A program made the position numbers and the translations under genes. From assembly GCA_018665505.1 (NCBI GenBank), contig JABJCS010000104.1, positions 1 through 8,223 on the forward strand: a DNA stretch of 8,223 nucleotides. Reading direction: 5' to 3'. Origin of the DNA: Alphaproteobacteria bacterium. Lineage in GTDB: Bacteria > Pseudomonadota > Alphaproteobacteria > UBA8366. Under the pieces are notes generated by a model that saw nothing but the letters and a program-made list of their open reading frames with translations, had not been told where the DNA came from and searched no databases. Shown here in pieces: positions 1 through 5,918 of this stretch. Numbering within the stretch: the stretch's first letter is position 1; every line of letters starts with the position of its first letter.

Positions 1-2
1 GG

Positions 3-332
3 CCCAATCCGGAAGCAGTCTCTTCATTTCTCGATCCGGCAACGGCGTTGGGGCTGGCTCGAATCGAGGCACATTATTTCGTGAATAATTGCTTCATGGA
101 GGAAGGCGCGCTTCTAAAGAACGCTAATCTGCTGAATGATATACCGGGTGTCATCGTCCAAGGACGTTACGACGCTGTTTGCCCAGCGGTCAGTGCGGTC
201 GAGTTGTCGGAAGTCTGGACCCGTGCAAAACTGCACATTGTGACCGATGCCGGGCATTCGGCTATGGAGCCGGGCATCCGCAGCGAACTGATTACGGCCA
301 TGGAGCGTTTCAAGGCTTTACCCGGCAATTAA
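3..332 (+). CDS. pip: proline iminopeptidase, C-terminal part (5' end outside window)
   Basis: This is the last 109 codons of an alpha/beta-hydrolase of peptidase family S33, which removes N-terminal proline from peptides in the cytoplasm. The reading frame is open to the left edge, so the start and the nucleophilic serine lie outside the window. The visible part carries the family landmarks: an ARIEAHYFVN segment, then PGVIVQGRYDAVCP with the acid of the catalytic triad (Asp codon at 171-173), then DAGHSAMEP with the catalytic histidine (codon at 255-257). The order and spacing of these blocks match proline iminopeptidases rather than general alpha/beta-hydrolases. It ends in TAA. The next gene on the same strand begins 74 bases downstream behind a candidate promoter, so the two need not be co-transcribed. 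The assignment rests on recalled family motifs, not on a search. Confidence 0.88.
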   Translation, partial: PNPEAVSSFLDPATALGLARIEAHYFVNNCFMEEGALLKNANLLNDIPGVIVQGRYDAVCPAVSAVELSEVWTRAKLHIVTDAGHSAMEPGIRSELITAMERFKALPGN

Positions 333-349
333 GGCTGTTTGCGAAAGGA

Positions 350-377
350 TTGCGCTTTGCGCCGATTAGACTATTAT
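350..377 (+). promoter_or_regulatory. candidate sigma70-type promoter for the lipid A deacylase gene
   Basis: TTGCGC (350-355) and TATTAT (372-377) are separated by 16 bases, a reasonable -35/-10 pair, and would start transcription a few bases before the ribosome binding site of the downstream gene. The -10 box is good and the -35 box is only half matched. It rests on sequence resemblance alone. Confidence 0.35.
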
Positions 378-392
378 GCGCGAGCTAAGAAT

Positions 393-399
393 AAGGGAG
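393..399 (+). promoter_or_regulatory. strong Shine-Dalgarno that fixes a TTG start
   Basis: AAGGGAG lies 7 bases before the TTG at 407-409. There is no ATG near by in the frame, and the TTG gives a complete signal peptide, so this site decides the start of the lipid A deacylase gene. Confidence 0.7.
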
Positions 400-406
400 C
401 AGGCGT

Positions 407-913
407 TTGAAAACGCTCATTAAACTCGCGATAGTGCTTTTCGCTGCAATGGCATTGACCCATCCGGCCACCGCTGACGAAGAACCGGCGTTTATTTCGC
501 TGGGCGCGGGCGCTACGGGTGTCATCGCGGACCGCAAACAAGGTGCCGCCTTCAACATCGAGTACCGCTCGGATTACGAGCTCTGGAAAATCCGTCCTTT
601 CGTCGGCGGTTTCGCTACCTCGGATGCGTCGTTATACGGCTATTTCGGTTTCCTGATGGACATCTATTTCGGCAACCGATGGGTGCTGACCCCAAATACG
701 GCAGTGGGTGCTTATACCGAAGGTGACGGCCAGGATTTGGGCCATGTGATCGAATTCCGCTCAGGCTTCGAGCTGGCCTACCGGTTCGATGACCGTTCGC
801 GTCTTGGCGTCGCGGTGCACCATCTGTCGAATGCCAGCATCGGCGACGACAACCCGGGTACGGAAACCGCTCTCATCTATTATTCAATCCCGTTGAACAG
901 CCTCTTCGACTGA
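407..913 (+). CDS. pagL: PagL-family lipid A 3-O-deacylase (acyloxyacyl hydrolase)
   Basis: The 168-residue product is predicted to be an outer-membrane beta-barrel enzyme that removes the 3-O-linked acyl chain of lipid A, altering surface charge and host recognition. The N-terminus is a clear Sec signal peptide: K2 and K6, a hydrophobic stretch at about 7-17, and an ATA-D cleavage site after residue 23. The rest alternates polar and aromatic residues, as short outer-membrane strands do. Near the C-terminus, HLSNAS places H139 and S141, followed by E153 in NPGTE. The His-x-Ser pair and the 14-residue step from His to Glu match the PagL catalytic triad as I recall it (H126, S128, E140 in Pseudomonas aeruginosa). 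Translation starts at TTG behind a strong Shine-Dalgarno. The length is normal for the family. The tRNA that follows is probably transcribed separately. Function is inferred from the motif and fold pattern. Confidence 0.85.
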   Translation: MKTLIKLAIVLFAAMALTHPATADEEPAFISLGAGATGVIADRKQGAAFNIEYRSDYELWKIRPFVGGFATSDASLYGYFGFLMDIYFGNRWVLTPNTAVGAYTEGDGQDLGHVIEFRSGFELAYRFDDRSRLGVAVHHLSNASIGDDNPGTETALIYYSIPLNSLFD

Positions 914-941
914 CCTAATTAGGAAATTATACGGGCCAAGC

Positions 942-969
942 TTTCTGGCTGCGCTGATTGTGTTATAAA
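942..969 (+). promoter_or_regulatory. candidate promoter of the tRNA-Arg gene
   Basis: A TATAAA -10 box at 964-969 sits 11 bases before the mature tRNA 5' end, and a weak -35 (TTTCTG, 942-947) lies 16 bases upstream of it. The position is right for a short 5' leader. The -35 match is poor. The perfect palindrome CCTAATTAGG at 914-923, just after the deacylase stop, has no U-tract and is not a convincing terminator. Confidence 0.4.
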
Positions 970-980
970 TTCGGCACAAT

Positions 981-1057
981 GCGCCCGTAGCTCAGTCGGA
1001 TAGAGCACCAGATTCCTAATCTGGGGGCCGCAGGTTCAAATCCTGCCGGGCGCACCA
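981..1057 (+). tRNA. tRNA-Arg (anticodon CCT)
   Basis: A full cloverleaf can be drawn. The acceptor stem pairs GCGCCCG (981-987) with CGGGCGC (1047-1053). The D stem pairs GCTC with GAGC. The anticodon stem pairs CCAGA (1008-1012) with TCTGG (1020-1024) around the loop TTCCTAA, giving anticodon CCT at 1015-1017, which reads AGG codons. The T stem pairs GCAGG with CCTGC around TTCAAAT. Discriminator A1054 is followed by an encoded CCA (1055-1057). The variable loop is short (5 bases), so it is a class I tRNA. The molybdoenzyme gene on the other strand ends 24 bases further on. No integrase or repeat of the tRNA 3' end is visible, so there is no sign of an integrated element here. Confidence 0.97.
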
Positions 1058-1081
1058 TTCTTTTCGAACATTCTGATCAAC

Positions 1082-3160
1082 CTATTCCGCCGCCTCCATC
1101 AGCGCCGCCTCGGCCTTCAGCCATATCGCGGTATCGTGAAAGGCGACCCCGCCCGCCGGCGCGACCGGTGTGCCATCGATCAGGAGGTTGACGCCAATCT
1201 TGCGGTCGAAGGCGTCGTCCGGCCATACCCCTTCGGCGATGACGACACCTGGCTTTGCGGTCTCGGCTATTTTAGCCCGCAACAAGACATCGCCCTTCTC
1301 ATTGCCGATACGCACGTGGCCGCCGTCGACAACGCGCCATTCCGCCGCGTCCTTGGGGTGGATCACCGCGACCGGTTCGCCCTCGCGCCGTTGCGAGCCG
1401 GGAGTCTCCGTGAACGACGTGTTCAAATAAGTGCGCGCTGGCGGCGTCACCAGGCGCAAGGGTTTCTCGGAGCCAACCGTATCCGTCGTCGCCCAATGAT
1501 CGGGCATCGACGGCATGCCCGCGTGGTAGGGCCCGAGGGCCGCCCAGTCTGGCTTGAAACGAAAGCGGCCCTCGGGCTGCGGAAATCCGCTGAGGAAATG
1601 GGCATCCTCAAAACTCGGCGCGCAATCGATCCAACCCTGTTCGGCCGCCTCCGCCAGCGTACCCTTGCCGGAAGCCTGTAGCGTCGCGTCGACCAATTCC
1701 CGCGACGACATATCGAAACTGGGATGGTCGGAGCCGAGCCGCTTGGCGAGCGCATTTACCACGTCGACATTGCTGCGGCATTCCTCATGCGCGTCGAGGA
1801 CGCGGGGGCCAATGGTCAACGCTGTGTGGCCCCAGCCCATATAGATGTCGTCGAGCTCAAGGAACATTGCCGCCGGCAGCAAAATATCGGCATAGCGGGC
1901 GGTCGCGGTCATGAAGTGTTCGTGGACGCAGACAAAGATATCGTCGCGGGAAAGGCCCCGCCGGACAGCAGCTGAATCCGGTGCCACCAACGCGGTGTTG
2001 GAATTCTGGATCAACATGGCAGCAACCGGCGGACCGCCAGCCAAGGCGTCTTCGTCCCCGCACAGGACAGCACCGATCCGCGATTGATCAAGGATTCGGG
2101 TTACGCCGTCAATCCGGTCGCTCGCATGCGCCAATTGGGTATCAAGATTCCAGATATCGAAACTGGCGAAATACGCACCACCACCGCGATGCCGCCAAGC
2201 GCCACTCACCGCCGGCAGGCAGCTGGCCGCATGCATGTTCGCGGCACCATTGCGGCTACGGGTAAAACCGACGCCAAACCGCAGGAAACTTTTCGCCGTG
2301 CCACCAAAGAGGCGCGCGAAAGAAACAATCTCCTCGACTGCCAATCCGGTGACGGCGGCGGCCCAATCCGGCGTTTTGGTCGCTAAATGCGCCCGCACAT
2401 CACCGTCGAAATCGGTGAATTCGCTAAGATAATCTTCATCCGCCATGCCCTCGGCCAACATGACCTGCATCACCGCGCAGGCCAACGCGCCGTCGGTGCC
2501 CGGCCGCAGCACCAATCCGATATCGGCCGCGGCCATGGTCGAGGTGCGATAAACATCGACGACCACCAACTTGGCACCCCTGGTCTTTCGCGCCTTTTGG
2601 ATGTGGCTCATCATATTGACGTTGGTGTGAACCGGGTTGCCGCCCCAGACGACGATCAGGTCGGCCTCTTCGATCTCCATCGGATCGACGCCGCGTTGTG
2701 CGCCGACACCCGCCTGCCAACCGGAGACGGCAGGTGTGACGCAAATCGTCCCCTTCATGCCGGAATACCCAAGCGTTCGGCTCAATCGTTCCATGCCGAA
2801 GCGCTGAACGATGCCAAGGGTGCCACCCGAATGATACGGCCAAACCGATTCGGGGCCGTGGGTCTCCGTCGCGGCGCGAAAGGCCGCAGCGACCGTATCG
2901 AGCGCTTCGTCCCAGCTTATCCGCTCGAACTTGCCCTCACCCTTGGCGCCGACACGGCGCATCGGATGGGTCAATCGATCCGGATGATGGACGCGCTCCG
3001 CATAGCGGCCGACTTTCTCGCAGACCACGCCTGCGGTGAACGGCAGATTGGAGGCACCGTGCACGCGCCCGATTTGCGTTGGCGATAGGCGCTCCACCTC
3101 CAGCGCACAGGCGCTCGGACAATCATGGGGGCACGCCGTGCGGACGATTTCAGTGGTCAT
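1082..3160 (-). CDS. molybdopterin oxidoreductase with N-terminal [4Fe-4S] site (DMSO reductase superfamily)
   Basis: The 692-residue product is a catalytic subunit of the bis-MGD molybdoenzyme superfamily. C10, C14, C18 and C47 form the N-terminal [4Fe-4S] motif (CxxxCxxxC, then a Cys 29 residues on). VVWGGNP (170-176) and RPGTDGALA (219-227) are cofactor-binding segments. C140 in GTICVTPAVSGW aligns by position with the molybdenum-ligand cysteine of nitrate and polysulfide reductases; this alignment is my inference, and its codon is TGC, not a selenocysteine TGA. HEHFMTATARYADILLPA (413-430) and the C-terminal region from about 565 (with LNTSF) match the molydopterin dinucleotide-binding domain. 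There is no Tat signal, so the enzyme is probably cytoplasmic. The ATG is preceded by AAGGAGA (3169-3175, spacing 8). No electron-transfer or membrane subunit lies next to it, so the substrate cannot be named. A metalloprotease-like lipoprotein gene lies 65 bases upstream on the same strand. Confidence 0.88.
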   Translation of the reverse strand: MTTEIVRTACPHDCPSACALEVERLSPTQIGRVHGASNLPFTAGVVCEKVGRYAERVHHPDRLTHPMRRVGAKGEGKFERISWDEALDTVAAAFRAATETHGPESVWPYHSGGTLGIVQRFGMERLSRTLGYSGMKGTICVTPAVSGWQAGVGAQRGVDPMEIEEADLIVVWGGNPVHTNVNMMSHIQKARKTRGAKLVVVDVYRTSTMAAADIGLVLRPGTDGALACAVMQVMLAEGMADEDYLSEFTDFDGDVRAHLATKTPDWAAAVTGLAVEEIVSFARLFGGTAKSFLRFGVGFTRSRNGAANMHAASCLPAVSGAWRHRGGGAYFASFDIWNLDTQLAHASDRIDGVTRILDQSRIGAVLCGDEDALAGGPPVAAMLIQNSNTALVAPDSAAVRRGLSRDDIFVCVHEHFMTATARYADILLPAAMFLELDDIYMGWGHTALTIGPRVLDAHEECRSNVDVVNALAKRLGSDHPSFDMSSRELVDATLQASGKGTLAEAAEQGWIDCAPSFEDAHFLSGFPQPEGRFRFKPDWAALGPYHAGMPSMPDHWATTDTVGSEKPLRLVTPPARTYLNTSFTETPGSQRREGEPVAVIHPKDAAEWRVVDGGHVRIGNEKGDVLLRAKIAETAKPGVVIAEGVWPDDAFDRKIGVNLLIDGTPVAPAGGVAFHDTAIWLKAEAALMEAAE

Positions 3161-3168
3161 CGATGCGG

Positions 3169-3175
3169 TCTCCTT
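3169..3175 (-). promoter_or_regulatory. Shine-Dalgarno of the molybdoenzyme gene
   Basis: AAGGAGA reads on the minus strand 8 bases before the ATG at 3158-3160. It supports that start, which also leaves the first iron-sulfur cysteine at residue 10, the usual distance. The 65-base gap (3161-3225) to the upstream gene also holds TATA-rich sequence (about 3195-3201), but I see no convincing -35 partner, so a separate promoter is not supported. Confidence 0.7.
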
Positions 3176-3225
3176 CGGCAGTCCTTGCCAGAACTATATA
3201 AGTGTCAGGCCTCGCGATCACGTAT

Positions 3226-3960
3226 TTACCTGATACCCTGTAGGAATTCGCGCCACTCAGCCTGTAGTCGCAATAATGGCAAGTCCGTCGCAGCTTCATA
3301 ATTTTCAGTTCGATAAATCTCGCGCATAAAGCGATCTAGATCACCTGCCAATTTCTCCTCGAGCAACCACCGTACCCATGAACCTGCAAGATTGTACGCG
3401 ACAAGGCGCGTCTTTGTCGGCGCCGACAATCCATTGCCGAGCGTTCTTTCCGCATCAGCCAACCCATGGACGGACTCGCTTTCTCGCAGCCAGTATCGCG
3501 CTGCGCCGTGGAGCGTACGGCGATAGTTCGGCCAGCCCCGTTGCCCGCCAAAGCGCGCCTGCAGATAACTCGCCAAACCTTCTTTCAGGACCTGCGAAGC
3601 CCATCCTTGCGACAACAGATGAGTGATCTCATGCGCGGTAATCACCGTCGATTTCCGCAAAAGTCGGGTGGGAATGCGGATCGTGGCGGGCGGAAAATGC
3701 CGTGCGATACCAGAATCATGCACCCGGACGGTGACCCGACCGACATCTTCGCCCAACACTGCGCGTAATGCCGCGTATTCCCGTGCCGCCTGCCCGGCCA
3801 ATGCCTGGAGTTGGCGGTGTGGCAAACTGGGACCGCCATTCACCACGCGAATCGTTTTATCGGTACTCCAAAAAACATCTCCGGGCGCGTCTTCGTTCGC
3901 GGCGCACCCCCCTAAAACCACCGTCAGACATCCGATGACAAACAAGCGCATCAATTTCAT
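3226..3960 (-). CDS. lipoprotein with gluzincin metallopeptidase site (peptidase MA-like)
   Basis: The 244-residue product is a predicted outer-membrane lipoprotein. Its signal peptide ends in the lipobox LGGC (lipidated Cys19), and Ala20 rather than Asp after the cysteine favours transfer to the outer membrane. The middle holds a zinc protease site: H110-E111-I-T-H114, followed by E127 in KEGLASYLQ, the third ligand in the arrangement HExxH...EGLAxYL typical of peptidase MA-like gluzincins. The following YNLAGSWVRWLLEE (189-202) and the closing LQAEWREFL (232-240) also fit that group. All catalytic residues are present, so it may be active on periplasmic protein or peptide, but the substrate is unknown. 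The start is an ATG with GAGG (3967-3970) 6 bases upstream. It is divergent from the aminotransferase gene and precedes the molybdoenzyme gene, with which it may share a transcript. Confidence 0.82.
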   Translation of the reverse strand: MKLMRLFVIGCLTVVLGGCAANEDAPGDVFWSTDKTIRVVNGGPSLPHRQLQALAGQAAREYAALRAVLGEDVGRVTVRVHDSGIARHFPPATIRIPTRLLRKSTVITAHEITHLLSQGWASQVLKEGLASYLQARFGGQRGWPNYRRTLHGAARYWLRESESVHGLADAERTLGNGLSAPTKTRLVAYNLAGSWVRWLLEEKLAGDLDRFMREIYRTENYEAATDLPLLRLQAEWREFLQGIR

Positions 3961-4056
3961 TACCGAGCCTCGTTCCCAGTACGGGGGCTAGTTTAGCGTG
4001 CAAAACATCTATATGGAGTAGCTCGATTCGAGACATCGCCGCCAGGAGAGAGCACC
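3961..4056. other. divergent intergenic region between the lipoprotein and aminotransferase genes
   Basis: This 96-base gap must hold promoters for both directions. I find Shine-Dalgarno sites at both edges (GAGG on the minus strand at 3967-3970; AGGAGAG on the plus strand at 4044-4050). A TATATG at 4010-4015 could be a -10 box for the aminotransferase gene, but no good -35 stands at 16-18 bases from it. A small inverted repeat, CTCGATTCGAG (4022-4032), lies between that box and the start codon. It is short and may be chance, although its place in the leader would suit an operator. Confidence 0.35.
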
Positions 4057-5256
4057 ATGGAATTCGCCCCCCGTATGAGCCGGTTTAAACCGTCGCCAAG
4101 CCAGATCGCCTCGGCGCGCGTTCGCGACTTGGTGGCGGAAGGCCGAGACATCGTCAAATTGACCGCGGGCGAGCCGGACTTCCCGACACCAGATCATGCC
4201 AAAGCGGCGGCGATTACGTGTATGGACGCCAACGAAATTCGCTACACGCCGATCAACGGGTTACCGGAAATGCGAGTCGCAGCGCAGCTTAAATTCAAGC
4301 GAGACAACAATCTTGATTACGGTCTCGATCAGATCGCGGTCGGCTCCGGCACCAAGCAGATTCTGTTCAACTGCCTGATGGCGACCGTCTCCGAAGGGGA
4401 CGAGACGATCATTCCCGGCCCCTATTGGGCATCTTACCCCGACATGGTTTTGTTAGCGGGCGGCACGCCGGTGTTCGTCAATTGCGGACAGAACAATCTG
4501 TTCAAGATGCGCCCCGAGCAATTGGAAGAAGCGATCACGCCGAACACCAAATGGCTGATGTTCTCCTCGCCGAGCAATCCGACGGGAGCGACATATTCAC
4601 GGGACGAGCTGAAAGCCCTCGCCGACGTGCTGATGCAACATCCCCACGTCAATATTCTGACCGACGACGTCTACGAACATCTGATCTATGATGGCCGCAC
4701 TTTCCACACACTGGCCGAGGTAGAGCCCGGCCTCTACGACCGCACGGTGACCTGCAACGGCGTCTCGAAAGCCTACTCGATGACTGGGTGGCGGGTCGGT
4801 TTCGCTGGTGGACCGAAAGAGATCATCGCCAACATGGGGAAGATGCAATCGCAAAGCACGTCCGGGGTCTCTGCTGTCGGACAGGCCGCCGCCGTGGCGG
4901 CCCTATCCGGCCCGCAAGAATTCGTGAAGGATCGCACCGCGAATCTTCAATACCGCCGCGACATGTTGTTCGAGAAATTAAACAAGGCCGAAGGCCTGCA
5001 ATGCGATTTGCCGGAAGGGGCGATGTATATCTTCTGCTCGTGCGCGGGAACCATCGGCAAGAAGGCGCCAAACGGCAAGGTGATCGAGACCGACGTGGAC
5101 TTCACCATGTACCTGCTGGATTCCGTCGGTGTCGCAGTAGTGCAGGGGAATGCCTATGGCCTCTCCCCCTATTTCCGCGCCAGCTTCGTCGCTCCCGAAG
5201 AGGACCTATTGCGCGGTGGAGACAAAATCCAAGAAGCCTGTGCGGCGCTCGGCTGA
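4057..5256 (+). CDS. aatA: pyridoxal-phosphate aspartate aminotransferase (class I, AatA type)
   Basis: The 399-residue cytoplasmic enzyme exchanges amino groups between aspartate and 2-oxoglutarate through a PLP Schiff base. K238 in NGVSKAYSMTGWRVGF is the PLP lysine. R246 is the phosphate-site arginine, N174 in PSNPTGA and D203/Y206 in LTDDVYEH contact the cofactor ring, and R374 in YFRASF binds the substrate alpha-carboxylate. K100 in GTKQILFN sits where Thermus aspartate aminotransferase has its side-chain-carboxylate-binding lysine, which favours a dicarboxylic substrate. The CAGTIGKKAPNGKVIETD segment (329-346) is typical of rhizobial AatA proteins. Some enzymes of this subgroup also transaminate prephenate, which sequence alone cannot exclude. 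The ATG has AGGAGAG 6 bases upstream. Length is normal. It ends 8 bases from the convergent pyrE stop, and no intrinsic terminator is visible between them. Confidence 0.92.
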   Translation: MEFAPRMSRFKPSPSQIASARVRDLVAEGRDIVKLTAGEPDFPTPDHAKAAAITCMDANEIRYTPINGLPEMRVAAQLKFKRDNNLDYGLDQIAVGSGTKQILFNCLMATVSEGDETIIPGPYWASYPDMVLLAGGTPVFVNCGQNNLFKMRPEQLEEAITPNTKWLMFSSPSNPTGATYSRDELKALADVLMQHPHVNILTDDVYEHLIYDGRTFHTLAEVEPGLYDRTVTCNGVSKAYSMTGWRVGFAGGPKEIIANMGKMQSQSTSGVSAVGQAAAVAALSGPQEFVKDRTANLQYRRDMLFEKLNKAEGLQCDLPEGAMYIFCSCAGTIGKKAPNGKVIETDVDFTMYLLDSVGVAVVQGNAYGLSPYFRASFVAPEEDLLRGGDKIQEACAALG

Positions 5257-5264
5257 ACCACGCA

Positions 5265-5918
5265 TTAAAGACCGGCGATGCCGCCATGCTGGCGGGACCA
5301 ACTAGCTGGGTCTTCAATAAAGTTCTCGACTTCCTCCAGTGTCGGAAGGCCGAAATATTGATCCTTGCGGGCACGGTCGACGATATCGCGCAACTTGGCC
5401 AACGACATATGAGAGTGCGCGGTCGGAAAGACATCGAAATCGATGAGCGCGAAGGTTTCCATCACGTCGGCTTCGGCCTGCTCGAGAGCGTTGAGGAATA
5501 CTGCTTCGCTCATGCCGTCGGTCGCAAGGTCATCAATCAACAGTACCTTCGCGCCCGGCTCGAATTCCCCTTCGAAATGAGCGAGCCGACCAAATCCTTT
5601 GCTTTGCCGACGCACGAGAACCAGTGGTTTGGAAAGTCGGTCCGCGACCAGGGTCGCAAAGGGAATACCCGATAACTCGCAACCGGCGACAACCTCAAGC
5701 GCGTCCAAATCGAGACTGTCAGAGAGTTTCTCGATCATCATCTCGACGAGCGTGTTGCGGTCCCCGGGCGAGGAAATCAGTTTCTTGCAATCTATATACA
5801 AGGGACTGGCCCAACCCGACGAATAGAAGAACGGCTCCCCGTGCGCCCGCGCATAGAGCGACCGGCTCTCAACGATTATGCGTGCGGTCTCTTCCGCCCA
5901 GCGTCCCGAAGCGGCCAT
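5265..5918 (-). CDS. pyrE: orotate phosphoribosyltransferase
   Basis: The 217-residue enzyme joins orotate and PRPP to make orotidine 5'-monophosphate, the fifth step of UMP synthesis. The PRPP-binding motif is VLLIDDLATDGMSE (125-138), with the acidic pair D129-D130. FYSSGWASPLYIDCKK (31-46) is the family's N-terminal substrate block. The catalytic loop reads VRRQSKGFGR (102-111): R103 and K107 match the classical R and second K of the enterobacterial RKExKxHG loop, while R104 replaces the first K and F109 replaces H. Loops of the KGFGR form are, from memory, usual in alphaproteobacterial PyrE, as is the C-terminal PTLEEVENFIEDPASWS...HGG. The ATG follows the amidase stop directly (TAGATG), and its Shine-Dalgarno GGGAG (5928-5932, spacing 9) lies inside the amidase gene, so the two should be translationally linked. 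Confidence 0.93.
   Translation of the reverse strand: MAASGRWAEETARIIVESRSLYARAHGEPFFYSSGWASPLYIDCKKLISSPGDRNTLVEMMIEKLSDSLDLDALEVVAGCELSGIPFATLVADRLSKPLVLVRRQSKGFGRLAHFEGEFEPGAKVLLIDDLATDGMSEAVFLNALEQAEADVMETFALIDFDVFPTAHSHMSLAKLRDIVDRARKDQYFGLPTLEEVENFIEDPASWSRQHGGIAGL

Noticed and set aside
981..1057. The tRNA-Arg gene as an attachment site for an integrated element.
   Set aside because: No integrase gene and no second copy of the tRNA 3' end is visible, and the flanking genes are ordinary chromosomal genes.
2741..2743. Possible selenocysteine at the molybdenum-ligand position of the oxidoreductase.
   Set aside because: The codon for residue 140 is TGC on the minus strand, so it is a normal cysteine.
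2387..3088. A 233-codon open frame on the plus strand, opposite the molybdoenzyme gene.
   Set aside because: It lies wholly antisense to a gene with clear motifs, has no recognisable domain and is rich in His, Arg and Asp as expected for a high-GC antisense frame.
5281..5295. A hairpin CCGCC-ATGCT-GGCGG near the convergent aminotransferase and pyrE ends, as a possible terminator.
   Set aside because: The stem is only 5 pairs, lies inside the pyrE coding end, and has no U-tract on either strand.
4788..5675. A 295-codon open frame on the plus strand spanning the aminotransferase end and the pyrE gene.
   Set aside because: It overlaps two well-supported genes in other frames and its translation is Arg-rich and low in recognisable structure.
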